Below, in pieces: positions 1 through 10,420 of a DNA stretch of 64,000 nt (positions are counted from its first letter, which is position 1; each line of letters opens with the position of its first letter). The DNA comes from UBA11986 sp963734955 (lineage in GTDB: Bacteria > Bacteroidota > Ignavibacteria > UBA10030 > UBA6906), in assembly GCA_963734955.1 (NCBI GenBank), contig CAVTJO010000008.1, forward strand, positions 186,001 to 250,000, read 5' to 3'. The notes beneath the pieces were generated by a model, which saw only the letters and a list, made by a program, of their open reading frames with translations, ran no database searches and was not told the DNA's origin. Both the position numbers and the translations under genes were made by a program.

Positions 1-2
1 CA

Positions 3-1946
3 TTTGCGGTCTGGAACAAGGATACTCTTCGGGCTCGCCTGATTCGACTTGTTGTGAGTGCTAGGCCCGATCTCATCGTCCTGGCCCATGACCCGTTCAT
101 ACCTGACAACAACTGTGTTACTGACATCCTGCAGGCTGAAATCGCGGGGGTAATCAAGTTCCTTTCAGTCAAATCCCGTCCGCCGGAACCTGAAGGGATC
201 CATGAACGCTGGCAGGTGGGACGATTTCTTTCGGCCTCCTCGGCTCCTGGAGTTCTTGTCGCACCAACAGATCTCCGTCACCCCTTGCTGAAGAAAACGT
301 TCAAGGAAATCGGTGATGATGTGGCCCGGAGCTATCGTTCACTAGGAGTGCAGAGGGGACTTTGGAGCAACCTTCGGGTGAACTACGCAGTAGTGCCTGC
401 TCAGTCCAAAAGGAAGCTCAAACAAATTGACGACGGACTTCCGGGACCGGCGACCCTGAGGCTGAGGTGGCTTGCGGCCAATATTGCCGGACTCTTGGGG
501 CAGGAGCAAAGGATATGGCGGGCTCCCCGCACCTACCTGAAGACTGTTACCTCACTACTCGATTCTACCGATGCCATGCTCTTGCACCGGCAAGATCGCT
601 CGACCGCCGAATGGCGCGATCTTGTGAACTGGCGCGGTGAACTGGAAAGCCTTCGGGCGTTGTTGCTCGGTGTGCACATCCAGTATTCGTTGAGTGAACA
701 CATCCTCACTGAGCGACAATTGGTGTTCTTCGCCATTGATTCGATATCAGGTCTTCCATATGGCGGAAGAACAGAGATTTATTTCCCGGGTGTTGATCAG
801 GGCTGGATCCTCAACGAAGCCGCGGTCACCAAATTGCCCCTTACTCTTCACGAGCAGTACCGACTGGTCTCGCCTGCAAAGGTGGAGCACGATCTTCCGT
901 TTTCATCCTACGGGATGAACAAGTCGTCCGATGGTACAACGCTCTATGTGTTTGTGATTCACCATGCCGAGAAACGGGAAGAGAATTTCGTCTATCGAAT
1001 TGCGAGTCGGATATTTTTTGCCCCACGTTTTGAGATTGAGATGATGACACCCATCGCGCGTATTGTCTCCGGCGAACGGGTTCTGGTCAGAGTGACAAAC
1101 CATTCGCGGGATGGAGTTGCAGACAGTCTGTCGGTTGAAGATTCGTTGGTACACTGCGCGCCGGTTCCTTTTCAGCTGAGCACAAAGGAGAGCTCGCAAA
1201 CAGTTACCTTACCACTTGTCTGGCGCCAGGGAATTCCGGACAGTACATTTCTCATCCCCATACGGGTTGGTAACGTCCCGCTTGCTGGATTTGCTGCGCG
1301 AAAATTCGACGTGGCGAGCGATACAGCGTTGCGTGTTGGCATAATCTCTCAGTATCAAGCGAGCCCGTTGGTTGATGCACTGAGGAGACTCCGGATCGCT
1401 CCTTCACACATCATACCTGTTGCGGGCTTTGACGAAAGGCAGTTACAGGGTCTCGATGCCGTTATTGTCGACCGACGCGCTTTGTCGTTTGTCGGGAATA
1501 CAGTGGCGTTGCACGATGGGCTTGTAAGGTTCGCTGAGAACGGCGGGAAGATCGTCTGTCTGCCACAAGATGCCTCTGTGTGGAACCAGTCACGGTTTGG
1601 ACGCTTGTTCATGCTTCACTCCGACGGGAGTCTGGATGCGGACACTCCTGTTGCGTTCGATTCTGCAGAACATTTTGGCGCGACTCCCAATGATCTGGTG
1701 CCTGCAGATCTGTCCGGATGGATCTTTCGCAGGAGTTACGGCTCGGTGTCCCTAAACAACAGGGTCCCTGCGGCTGTTCTGGTACGGTCGTCCATTGACA
1801 ATGCACCTCTTGTGGTCTCCGTGCCACAGGGCAAGGGTCGAATAACGTATGTTGGACTCTGTTTGACACCCCAGCTGGCGAACATCAATCCTGGAGCGTT
1901 CAGAATCCTGGCGAATCTCGTATCGGGACCGGAAGGACTTCATTGA
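3..1946 (+). CDS. Large PIG-L family deacetylase-like protein, 5' end outside window
   Basis: The frame is open to the left window edge, so this is the C-terminal part (about 648 codons) of a longer protein; the GTG at 54 is only an internal codon. The first residues (an IR-x(5)-RPDLIVLAHDP stretch) resemble the middle of the PIG-L/LmbE zinc deacetylase domain, where a helix ending in RPD is followed by a strand and a DP/DH motif. The following stretch around RSYRSLGVQRG matches the SHRSQG region of the large PIG-L proteins of this phylum. The last 200 residues (AVIVDRRAL, ENGGKIVCL, DLSGWIF) look like the class-I-amidotransferase-like C-terminal module of those proteins, followed by VPQGKGRITYVGL. 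The catalytic N-terminal HPDD motif is not visible because the gene is cut. Family membership is inferred from these motifs; the substrate is unknown. Confidence 0.62.
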   Translation, partial: FAVWNKDTLRARLIRLVVSARPDLIVLAHDPFIPDNNCVTDILQAEIAGVIKFLSVKSRPPEPEGIHERWQVGRFLSASSAPGVLVAPTDLRHPLLKKTFKEIGDDVARSYRSLGVQRGLWSNLRVNYAVVPAQSKRKLKQIDDGLPGPATLRLRWLAANIAGLLGQEQRIWRAPRTYLKTVTSLLDSTDAMLLHRQDRSTAEWRDLVNWRGELESLRALLLGVHIQYSLSEHILTERQLVFFAIDSISGLPYGGRTEIYFPGVDQGWILNEAAVTKLPLTLHEQYRLVSPAKVEHDLPFSSYGMNKSSDGTTLYVFVIHHAEKREENFVYRIASRIFFAPRFEIEMMTPIARIVSGERVLVRVTNHSRDGVADSLSVEDSLVHCAPVPFQLSTKESSQTVTLPLVWRQGIPDSTFLIPIRVGNVPLAGFAARKFDVASDTALRVGIISQYQASPLVDALRRLRIAPSHIIPVAGFDERQLQGLDAVIVDRRALSFVGNTVALHDGLVRFAENGGKIVCLPQDASVWNQSRFGRLFMLHSDGSLDADTPVAFDSAEHFGATPNDLVPADLSGWIFRRSYGSVSLNNRVPAAVLVRSSIDNAPLVVSVPQGKGRITYVGLCLTPQLANINPGAFRILANLVSGPEGLH

Positions 1947-2314
1947 ATTTGTTGAGGCCTTCTCTCATCGTCTTGACAAAGACAGGTGCGATAGCTATAT
2001 TCCGAGCAGTGAGTCTTCTCCACCATCGTTCATCACTTCAATCGGTCGCGACTATTTGTCCGCCGCGGGGTTGAGTGCCGGGAAGTGGGCCGCCGATTGG
2101 TCATCGGCGTTAAAGCATAAGCTGATGTGGTAATCCGGTCGATGTCAGGCTTGACGGTTGAAGCCCAGCGTGTCATGGTCACGGTCCTGCTCGGTCTTCC
2201 ATCTGTACTGGTCAAGGTTGTGCGGATTGTTCTAAGGCCTGTCAATGAGGCCCGTCCATCCATTCGACAAGTTCCATCACTATTCAATTAACCAGCTCTT
2301 AAGGGGAGGTAACT
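1947..2314. other. Intergenic region with promoter and about 300-base leader
   Basis: This stretch holds a strong promoter-like element at 1973-2001 and then about 310 bases of leader before the first sorting-domain gene. A 49-codon open frame (2142-2291) and a shorter one ending at 2133 occur but have no recognisable product or ribosome binding site. No riboswitch motif was recognised. Confidence 0.5.
1973..2001 (+). promoter_or_regulatory. Promoter, TTGACA-N17-TATATT
   Basis: A perfect -35 hexamer TTGACA (1973-1978) is separated by 17 bases from TATATT (1996-2001). It points towards the tandem secreted-protein genes starting at 2315. The same TATATT -10 recurs before many genes in the window. 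Confidence 0.65.
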
Positions 2315-4087
2315 ATGAAGAGAGTCACTGCCTTGTTTTTTGTTCTTTGCTATGCAGTCTGCATTGCGTTGGCCTCGGGGCACAGTAGCGGAGCAGATAC
2401 CAGGTCGAATCTGCCCGCGTTCAAGCAAAAGATGGTGGAAGTGGCGTTGCCGAGTGAACAGAATGTTGCCGCGGCGCTCAAGGCTCAGGTGCTCTCTCCC
2501 GCTGCTGTTCCTTCCAGCAGGGTTCTTGCCGGCACATATACCGGCCTGACTGGGTTCTTCGACTTTCAAGTGAACGTCGGGGCATGTCAGTATATTCGGG
2601 TTGATCCCTCGGACGCGACCGGGAGGCTCATCCACGTGATCATGATGGAGGCGACGGATTCGACGAACCCAACAGGGCCGTCCCGGGGCACATACTACGC
2701 TTATTCAACAGACGCAGGTGCGACCTGGGATACATTCAACCAGCTACGCATTCCCGAACGACGGTCAGGTTATCCTTCGCTCGACATGTTACAGGGTGCG
2801 ACGCAAGGAACAATTATCTCCAACCACAACGATCCAGGATCAGGAAACATCGTGACCTTTACGTATGTTGATTCGCCTCCGGGAGTTGGGGCGTTTGCAG
2901 AGATTGGCACGCCTGGTCAAGTGTTCGGAAGCGACGAACGGATTTGGCCTGATGTTACAGGCGCTTCCGATGGATCAATTGTCCTGAGCGCATCGCGCCA
3001 GACTGCTCGAACATGTTTCATTACCCGCACATCGGATTTTGTGAGCTGGGCTCCATGGACGAATCTCACGCCCACCGGAGGTGCCGGCCTCCCAATGAAA
3101 TCAAACGGGACAGGGCGTGTCGGGTGTTTGCACAACACAACCTTCGGCACTGTTGATGGTGTGTACCTTTTCGAATCGACTGATAATGGTGCCACATGGC
3201 CAGCGACGGGCCAGCAGATTTTTCCAAATCCGCGAGTCGAAGGCCCCGATTCATTTGCATTCACTTTGGGCTCCGATCTCGTTTATAATGGAAACAATGT
3301 GTACGTTGTTTCAGCTGAAATCAACGCAAACGCCAGCGTGTTGACTGACAGCGCACAGATCACGTTCTGGAGCCAGGCAACGGGATACGTTGTGGCTGCC
3401 TCGAAGAGAAACACTCCCGGCGTTGCCCCAGTCGAGAATCTTCCTACACTCAATACCGTCACGCTTGATATGCCGTCGATCGGCCTCTCAGGTAATGCGA
3501 TTGTCGTTGCGTATCACGCGATGATGAAGGATGATTTGTCTCCAAACGGGTACAATTGCTGCGATATCTTCTTGGTGCATTCGACCGATGGAGGAGCGAC
3601 GTGGTCGAATCCTCGCAACCTCAGCAATAGCCGCGGGTTGGATGACCGGTTTGTGTCTGTTGCTCCGTGGAATCCGCCTGGTGTAGTAGACCTTGTATGG
3701 CAGGAAGACACAGAGGCAGGCGGGCAGGTGATTGGTGATCCCGGGACGACCATCCAACGTACCCGGCAAGTGTTCCTGAGGACAGGCCTTACGACGGATG
3801 TTCCGGAAGTCGGCACTAGGGCGAGCTCTTTCTCGCTGAACCAGAACTATCCCAACCCGTTCAACCCCAACACGGTGATCACATACTCACTGCCATCGTC
3901 CTCCAACGTAAAGTTGTCCGTATATGGTATGATGGGCCAGGAAGTGGCAACGCTGGTGAACGAACACAAAGAGGCAGGAGAGTACAGGGTTTCATTTGGC
4001 GCATCGAAGCTCTCAAGTGGCGTATACTTCTATACACTCAAAGCAGGTTCGTATTCGGTGACGAGGAAGATGGTGCTGATGAAGTGA
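2315..4087 (+). CDS. Secreted Asp-box (sialidase-like propeller) protein with type IX sorting domain, copy 1
   Basis: 590 residues. Residues 1-22 form a signal peptide (basic MKR start, hydrophobic core). Three Asp-box motifs of the S-T-D-x-G-x-T-W type are visible near residues 131, 288 and 422, spaced as in BNR/sialidase-like beta-propellers. From about residue 505 to the end is a type IX secretion C-terminal domain: QNYPNPFNPNTVITYSL, a G-Q-E-V-A-T-L-V-N segment, SSGVYFYTLKAG and a final KMVLMK. The start is fixed by a GGGGAGG ribosome binding site 5-6 bases upstream. It is a paralogue of the next gene, with which it shares the GFWDFQ-like, DRRSGYP and asp-box positions, and no terminator lies between them. 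The protein is exported to the cell surface or medium; its ligand or catalytic function is not shown by the sequence. Confidence 0.85.
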   Translation: MKRVTALFFVLCYAVCIALASGHSSGADTRSNLPAFKQKMVEVALPSEQNVAAALKAQVLSPAAVPSSRVLAGTYTGLTGFFDFQVNVGACQYIRVDPSDATGRLIHVIMMEATDSTNPTGPSRGTYYAYSTDAGATWDTFNQLRIPERRSGYPSLDMLQGATQGTIISNHNDPGSGNIVTFTYVDSPPGVGAFAEIGTPGQVFGSDERIWPDVTGASDGSIVLSASRQTARTCFITRTSDFVSWAPWTNLTPTGGAGLPMKSNGTGRVGCLHNTTFGTVDGVYLFESTDNGATWPATGQQIFPNPRVEGPDSFAFTLGSDLVYNGNNVYVVSAEINANASVLTDSAQITFWSQATGYVVAASKRNTPGVAPVENLPTLNTVTLDMPSIGLSGNAIVVAYHAMMKDDLSPNGYNCCDIFLVHSTDGGATWSNPRNLSNSRGLDDRFVSVAPWNPPGVVDLVWQEDTEAGGQVIGDPGTTIQRTRQVFLRTGLTTDVPEVGTRASSFSLNQNYPNPFNPNTVITYSLPSSSNVKLSVYGMMGQEVATLVNEHKEAGEYRVSFGASKLSSGVYFYTLKAGSYSVTRKMVLMK

Positions 4088-4206
4088 GGTCTCGCCATAG
4101 ATTGGTCCAACATACGCAAGTTGCCCGCCCAAATTACGATCGAGGCGGAGATCATCCTGCGTTCATTGGAAAGCCGATTTCACCAACAACCCAAAGGAGA
4201 TAGACT

Positions 4207-5916
4207 ATGGTAAAGCGTATTGCCACCACGTTTGTCGTTTGCGCCATCGCAATTGGCGTTGCTTACGGGGGCTCAGGAAAATGGGGGAAGAAGAACTATG
4301 TTATTGCTCCCGAGCGAAGGGACGATCCTCACATGAAATTCACGCCCCTCTCGAATCCATCCCCATCATCGAATGCTCTTGCTGGTTCATCAACAACCAT
4401 TACGGGGTTCTGGGATTTCCAGATCAATGGTGGTGCATGCGAGATGATTCGTGTCAATCCGACAAACGGGAACACCCACGTGATCATGATGGTCTCGGAT
4501 GATTCCATCGATCAAAGTGGATCACGGAGGACTGCATATGCGTTCAGTACCGACAATGGCACCTCATGGAATAACTTCGGCAACCTCCGGGTTCCCGACC
4601 GGCGATCAGGATATCCTTTTCTGGACATCGGCCAGGGCCCTTTGGCTGATGCGACCGTCATTGCAAATCACAATGTTATTGCCAATGGTATCCTTCAGTC
4701 GACGATCTACATTGATTCACCTGAAGGTACTGGCGTGTTTGCCGAGGTCAGTCCACCTCCATTGCTGGAACCCACTGGCGCGGATGAGCCTGTATGGCCT
4801 GCGGTAGGGGTTGCATCGGATGGTTCTGTGACGATGGCGCCTGGCCGCCTCACCGCCGCCACATCCTGGATAACACGCACGTCAGACTACATCTCATGGT
4901 CGCCCTGGTTGCAGTTCCCGGGATCCGATCAGGGTTCCGCTCGCAATATCGTCATTGCAAATAGCACGGGACGCGTAGCAGTTCTGCAAAATGCGACCGG
5001 CCTGAATATGCTGGAATCCACGAACAACGGGGAGAGCTGGCCGTCATTGCCTCAAGTTGTGCTCGCGCCAACGTACTTCGTCGGCAGTGACTCGTTTACC
5101 ATCGGAAATGGTCAGGATGCAGTATATAGTGGAGACAATGTCCTTATTGCAGCTGAGGCTGTTGGCATCAACACGCCCACAGACGAAGCGCAGATTCATT
5201 TCTGGAGCGCGGCAACGGGGGTCGTGGTGGCAGTCCCACACGACACATCAAGGTTCATTTCCACCCTGGCAACCGGTCAAACGTTTCAGTCTACTCTCGG
5301 CTATCCGGTGATCGGGTTGTCGGGTGGAACGATCGTGGTTGTATTTGCTGCGTTCCAGCGCGATGTCTCGCCGGCAAACTTCAATTTCTCGGATCTCTGG
5401 TGGACAGCCTCCACGAATGGCGGAACAGTCTGGACAACCCCGGTGAACCTCACAAACACCCCCGCAGTTGATGAACGATTCCCGAGCATCTCTAAATGGA
5501 ACCCACCGGGCTTTGCGAACATCGTCTGGCAGGAAAAGCTCGATCCGGGCTCAAGCGTTCGGGGCGAAAGACCGGTTACCCGTGCGAACCAGAAGTTCCT
5601 CCGGTTTGCTGTTCCGTTGGCAACGGATGTCCCTCAACATGGAGAAGTGGCGAACAAATATCGTCTCAGTCAGAATTATCCAAACCCGTTTAATCCGGCT
5701 ACGGTAATTGACTATTCCGTTGCTTTTGCCACGCATGTCACCGTGAAGGTTTATGATCTGTTGGGGAAAGAGGTTGCTACATTGGTTAACCAGGAAAGGC
5801 AGCCGGGTTCATATCGGATCACGTTTGACGCATCTTCTCTTCCAAGTGGTGTTTACGTGTACCAGCTTAACGCCGGCACCTACAGGGAATCGAAGAAGAT
5901 GGTGCTGCTGAAGTAA
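4207..5916 (+). CDS. Secreted Asp-box propeller-like protein with type IX sorting domain, copy 2
   Basis: 569 residues, paralogue of the preceding gene along its full length. A signal peptide covers residues 1-21. Asp-box-like motifs occur near residue 111 (STDNGTSW), 271 (STNNGESW) and 401 (STNGGTVW), the last two degenerate. The sorting domain starts near residue 485 with QNYPNPFNPATVIDYSV and ends KMVLLK. A clear AAAGGAG binding site lies 8 bases before the ATG. The 119-base gap to copy 1 has no terminator, so the pair may be one transcript; a hairpin follows this gene. Function beyond surface export is unknown. Confidence 0.85.
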   Translation: MVKRIATTFVVCAIAIGVAYGGSGKWGKKNYVIAPERRDDPHMKFTPLSNPSPSSNALAGSSTTITGFWDFQINGGACEMIRVNPTNGNTHVIMMVSDDSIDQSGSRRTAYAFSTDNGTSWNNFGNLRVPDRRSGYPFLDIGQGPLADATVIANHNVIANGILQSTIYIDSPEGTGVFAEVSPPPLLEPTGADEPVWPAVGVASDGSVTMAPGRLTAATSWITRTSDYISWSPWLQFPGSDQGSARNIVIANSTGRVAVLQNATGLNMLESTNNGESWPSLPQVVLAPTYFVGSDSFTIGNGQDAVYSGDNVLIAAEAVGINTPTDEAQIHFWSAATGVVVAVPHDTSRFISTLATGQTFQSTLGYPVIGLSGGTIVVVFAAFQRDVSPANFNFSDLWWTASTNGGTVWTTPVNLTNTPAVDERFPSISKWNPPGFANIVWQEKLDPGSSVRGERPVTRANQKFLRFAVPLATDVPQHGEVANKYRLSQNYPNPFNPATVIDYSVAFATHVTVKVYDLLGKEVATLVNQERQPGSYRITFDASSLPSGVYVYQLNAGTYRESKKMVLLK

Positions 5917-5949
5917 AATCGAATGTGGCTGAGGAGTTGAGAACTTGAG

Positions 5950-5990
5950 GCCCTGACCTGACGCAACGGGTCAGGGCTGTCGTATTCTTT
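5950..5990 (+). terminator. Probable intrinsic terminator after copy 2
   Basis: GCCCTGACC (5950-5958) pairs with GGTCAGGGC (5969-5977) across a roughly 10-base loop. The following TGTCGTATTCTTTTC is only moderately T-rich. Confidence 0.55.
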
Positions 5991-6145
5991 TCGGAGGAAT
6001 AGCCGGCAGGAGGCAACACGTCATGCATGCCGGAAATAGTCAAATTCTCCTATGGAGCAACTTTCTCGCCTCCTTCCCCGGCAGGGACCGGCAAGCGCCT
6101 TCCGGAGCTATCAGGGGAAAAATGAGCTCTGACCCGGCTCGCTTC

Positions 6146-6173
6146 TTGTGTCACGACATTCTTTTCGTATATT
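6146..6173 (+). promoter_or_regulatory. Promoter-like TTGTGT-N16-TATATT
   Basis: TTGTGT at 6146-6151 and TATATT at 6168-6173, 98 bases before the ATG of the third secreted-protein gene. The -35 is weak but the -10 is identical to that of the neighbours. Confidence 0.45.
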
Positions 6174-6271
6174 GTATGGAGAAATTCCTTCTTTGATGGT
6201 CACGTGACATCTCACTTCAATACTTTCTTTTCCGTTTGTCTCACAATCACTCATTGTAAGGAGGGTATACG

Positions 6272-8075
6272 ATGCGAAAGGTCATAACGTTGTTCTCTGT
6301 ATGTCTGCTGGTAGTCGGTACAGTGTATGCAGGGGGCAGGAATACAAAAGTGAACACTGCCCAATTGACGATCGATGCAGGTACCGCAGGCCAGGCAAAA
6401 GCAACGGGGGGGCATTACGTTCCGGGTCTGGACCGCGCCACATCCATTACATGGGTTGTTGCGGATACGATGGCCAATGCCTTTGGTCCTGCAAGTCGCG
6501 GTGTAAAACCAATGGCATATGATTCGGCGACCGGGGTCCTTGCTCTGATCCATCGTGGAGGACTGACGTATGCTGCCGGAAGCGGTGAGTTGTGGTACAA
6601 CATGTCACACGATGGAGGGGTTACTTGGCGCCGCGTTGGTGGTCTGAACAGCGGGATCGCCCTCCTGAGTCGCTATCCGAGTTGCGCGATCGCCAATCCT
6701 GCACAGAGTTCCGACACGGCGAATGCGCTGTTTGTATATGCAGCTCCTCAACTGTTGCCGGGCGGAGCGGCATTCGGCAATGCCATGTATGGTGTCGATG
6801 CACCACTCGGTGGAAATGTTGCAGCAGCGACCGAGGAAATCGGGGATCCAGCCGCGCCATTCTGGTCGAATGCAGAAATTTGGGGTGCAATCTCATCCCC
6901 CGAAGTCAACTGGGTGATGTTCAGGTCAAACACCACTACACCAAACGATCTTTACAGATGGAGCACAACGGACTATGTGACGATTACCAAAGGTGTCCCG
7001 CCAACATGGGCTGCCAGCAACTTCGACAATGGCGCTTTTGGACTCGATATCGCTGGCACAGAGCGCAATGGAGTACACTATATGGGTAAGTGGGGAACGT
7101 TTACTGGTGATTTGAACGTAGTGAACAATGTCGGATATTCTACATCTACCGATGGTGGTGTTACATGGAGTGCCTGGACGCGACCATTGCCTGATTGGCG
7201 GAGCATATCGGGGTTGGGATCCTTTGACTGGTGGACGTATGGTGGACCGGAGCCAATATTCAATGGACATGGTTGTGGATGCCCAGAACAAAGTGCACTA
7301 CTTTGGCGTCGTTCAGGACACTCTAACACTCGTCCGATCCCTCCTCGAGGTTTATCAAACATCGTCTGGCTGGGACTACAAGATCATCGCAACCAACCTC
7401 TCGCAAACAGTGAATCTAACTTATCCGGCAGCCGCCGGTGCCTTGAACCAGATGGGCAATCACCTCAATGCAGCCATGAATGTGGCAGGAAACGTAATGG
7501 CATTGGTGTGGCTGGACGGTGGAACACCGTCAGAGACGATGACGGATATCTGGTTCTCGTGGAGGAAGATTACCGATGCCGCCTGGTCCGCACCGGTGAA
7601 CCTGACGGGGACTCCAAACTTCGCGGAGCTTCTCCTGCATGCCGCTCCAATATTAAAGACCAACGGACCCAATAGCTGGACAATATTCTTAGGGCGCACC
7701 TACGAGGCTGGAGTGACAACATATCCTCCTGAAGCCGCCAACCCATCAGTGTTCTTTACAGGTCAGTACACCTGGACCGCAACCGGTGTTGGCGAACAAG
7801 TTCTTGCTCCTCAGAAATATTCTCTTGCTCAGAATTATCCCAATCCCTTCAATCCCTCAACGAAGATCGAGTATAGTGTGGCGCAGGCAGGACAGGTAAC
7901 ATTGAAGATATTTGACATTCTTGGGAAGGAAGTGGGAACTCTGGTCAATGAGAACAAGCAACCGGGTGCATACCGGGTATCGTTCGATGCATCGTCACTT
8001 CCAAGTGGCGTTTACATTTATCGGCTCAACGCAGGCCCATACACCGAATCAAGGAAGATGCTCCTTTTGAAGTAA
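6272..8075 (+). CDS. Secreted propeller-like protein with type IX sorting domain, copy 3; frameshifted as read
   Basis: The start follows an AAGGAGG ribosome binding site. The first frame encodes a signal peptide (MRKVITLFSVCLLVVGTVYA) and the N-terminal propeller with NMSHDGGVTWRRVG and STSTDGGVTWSAW. It then reads on into meaningless sequence to 7675, while the frame carrying MVVDAQNKVHYFGVV, LVWLDGGTP, QNYPNPFNPSTKIEYSV and the final RKMLLLK runs to 8075. Alignment with the fourth copy shows that the two frames are one gene. The break lies at about 7235-7260; removing one G of the GG at 7244-7245 joins them into a full protein of about 600 residues. Most likely a consensus error, otherwise a recent pseudogene. 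Function unknown beyond surface export. Confidence 0.75.
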
Positions 8076-8126
8076 TGATGATTCGACAGTCCCGCAGAGG
8101 ATGCATGGCGGGATGAATATGTGCAG

Positions 8127-8167
8127 AAACAGCTCCGACCTGACGATGGTTCGGAGCTGTTTTCTTG
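8127..8167 (+). terminator. Intrinsic terminator after copy 3
   Basis: AACAGCTCCGACC (8128-8140) pairs with GGTTCGGAGCTGTT (8148-8161), followed by TTCTTGTT. A long stem with short loop and T-rich tail. Confidence 0.75.
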
Positions 8168-8379
8168 TTGGTGTGGACACCGAAAGCCTTTCCGCTCACA
8201 TTTTCGCCGGGGGTTGGATCTTCCCGTGGTGCGTTTGTCAACAGCATCGACTTTGTGTTGTCAAGGTCGTTCACCTATCACCACTCGGTGATGAAACGGT
8301 GCCACAAGTGTAAATGGTGAAAGATCGCCACATCTGTATCTGGTATTCGTTGAAGGTGAATATCAGGTCTTATCGTGTC

Positions 8380-8407
8380 TTGCACGTGAGGTTTTTTTTC
8401 CTATATT
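8380..8407 (+). promoter_or_regulatory. Promoter-like TTGCAC-N16-TATATT
   Basis: TTGCAC at 8380-8385 and TATATT at 8402-8407, with a T-rich spacer, 95 bases before the ATG at 8502. Confidence 0.5.
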
Positions 8408-8501
8408 ACAGCGTGAGTGGTTCAAGCACGCACGATTCTGTTTCATCTCACCATCATAGTCCATAATCTTAACTACTAACAATTCTTCTATGGAGGGGTT
8501 C

Positions 8502-10359
8502 ATGATGCGAAGGGTTATAGCTCTTCTTGCTGTTTGCGCCCTGATCGTCAATGCAGGATATGGGAGCGGCCGCAAGGATGTGAAGACCGCAAAGGCTGCC
8601 AAAGTTGGTCTTTGACGACGGTAGTACGCGTCAGGCAAGGCCGACGCAGGGAAGTTACATTTCAGGGCTCGACAATGCAACATCCCTTAACTGGGTCGTG
8701 GTTGACACGATGGTAAACGCTCTTGGTCCGGCAAGCAACCAATGCTTCCCGCTCCAGTTCGACCCGGGTACAGGTGCACTTGTGGTGATTCACCGCGGTG
8801 CATTGTCGTACAGTTCGAGAGGAGGCAATGCGCTCTGGTACAACATTTCTCGCGACGGTGGCGCCTCCTGGCGTCGGGTGGGTGACATCACGGCGGGCGC
8901 AACTGAGAATCTGCGGTATCCCAATGTGGACATCCGCAATCCTCACGGCACTTCAGATACTTCGTTGGTGTGGGTTCCGTTTGCTGCGCCCAATCTCCGC
9001 AATGCAGGTACGTTCGGCGGCATCACGTATGGTGTGGATGTCTTTGGTGCGAACCAGGGATTCTCTCAATTTGACGACGGCCCGAACAGCGACTTCAGCT
9101 TCAGCTCAAACCTTGCGATCTGGAGCGCGAGGAACACTGGCGGAACTGATTCCTCAATTTTCTGGGCAACCAGGCGGGGCGGATCGGCCAATGAGTTCTA
9201 TCTGTGGCATACGGCAGATTACGTGTCCCTTTCACAGGGTACGCCGCCAACGTGGGCGAACGCGAATTTTACCAACCCGTTCTCCTACATCAATGGCACA
9301 TATAAGAACGGAAAGACATTCTTTAATGTCATCTCGATCGTTCTGGGAGACACGACAGCCGATGAAAATTATGGGTACTCTGTTTCGACCGATAACGGAA
9401 CGACGTGGAGCGGCTGGACCCGTCCGCAGCCGGGTTGGAATGAAGCCTCCGGCGTCTCGTACTATACGGGATTGTTGAGCTTTTACAGGGGCACGGGAGC
9501 TTTTGCCAGCTTCGAGGTCGAGGCACAGGTTGATGCCAATGAACGGATGCATTATTTTTCTGTTGTGGCGGATAGTCCGTGGACTCTTCAAGCACGTCGA
9601 TCTATCATTGAAGTCTATCAGACTCCCGCAGGTTGGGACCACAAGTATATAACACAAAGCATGAATCAGAACACCGGACTGATGTATCCCGGAGTTGCCG
9701 GTGATGCGGATGCTTTGGATCAGACCTACAACGCAATAAAACCGTCGATCAGTCCGGATGGTCAGGTGATGACCCTCGTCTGGCTGGATGCTGCGACACC
9801 AACAAGCAGCGACACGTTGCCGGACATCTGGTTCTCATGGCGGAGGATTAACGGGGCAAGCTGGTCAACACCACAGAACCTGACCCAGACACCCGGGTTC
9901 TCCGAGATGCTCCTCCATGCCGCCCCTGTATTGCGAGACAATGGCAGCAACAGCTACACCCTGTTCCTGGCGCGGTCGTACCAGACGGGCATCAACACAT
10001 ATCCACCGAGCAACCTAGCTGCAACCAGCTTCTTCGTGTCTTCGTACACGTTCACGGCCAACCCCAGTTCTGTTGGTGAGTCGAATGGACAGCCGGCATC
10101 ATTTGCGCTGGATCAGAACTACCCCAATCCATTCAATCCGACAACGACCATCCGGTATTCGGTTGCAACGGGCGGTTTCGTCTCCTTGAAAGTGTACAAT
10201 GCGCTCGGCCAGGAACTCGCAACGCTGGTCAATGGCATTGTTTCCCCGGGCGAGCACACCGCGATGTTTGATGCGGCGAGGTTCCCGAGTGGCGTCTACA
10301 TTTACAAACTGACATCGGGGAACAATGTTGAAACAAGAAAGATGTTGCTGTTGAAGTAA
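8502..10359 (+). CDS. Secreted propeller-like protein with type IX sorting domain, copy 4; frameshifted near its N-terminus
   Basis: The signal peptide (MMRRVIALLAVCALIVNAGYG) is encoded from the ATG at 8502, just after a GGAGGGG ribosome binding site. That frame stops at 8613 (TGA). The rest of the protein lies in the +1 frame, open from the TTG at 8605 to 10359. It carries YNISRDGGASWRRVG, VSTDNGTTWSGW, QNYPNPFNPTTTIRYSV and a terminal RKMLLLK. Deleting one G of the GG at 8607-8608 reads AAKVVFDDGS and joins the two parts. It is a full-length paralogue of the third copy (signal, propeller, sorting domain). Taken as one exported gene of about 617 residues; ligand unknown. Confidence 0.78.
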
Positions 10360-10377
10360 CGCTTTGATCCTCTTCGC

Positions 10378-10420
10378 TCCGGTGCGTTGATATGCGCTCC
10401 GGCGGCGTTCTTGTTTTTTT
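10378..10420 (+). terminator. Possible intrinsic terminator after copy 4
   Basis: CCGGTGCG and CGCTCCGG (one mismatch) can form a stem and are followed within 15 bases by a run of seven T. Confidence 0.45.

Larger units (their letters stand above)
5917..6271. other. Intergenic region with terminator and promoter
   Basis: Contains a GC-rich hairpin (5950-5977) just after the second secreted-protein gene and a promoter-like element (6146-6173) before the third. Nothing else was recognised. Confidence 0.5.
8076..8501. other. Intergenic region with terminator and promoter
   Basis: Contains a strong terminator hairpin (8127-8167) and a promoter-like element (8380-8407). No gene was recognised between them. 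Confidence 0.5.

Noticed and set aside
2142..2291. 49-codon frame in the leader of secreted protein copy 1
   Set aside because: No ribosome binding site, no homologue recognised; likely chance in a 300-base leader.
7128..8075. Separate gene for the second half of secreted protein copy 3
   Set aside because: It has no signal peptide or ribosome binding site and aligns with the second half of copy 4, so it is the frameshifted continuation of the gene starting at 6272.
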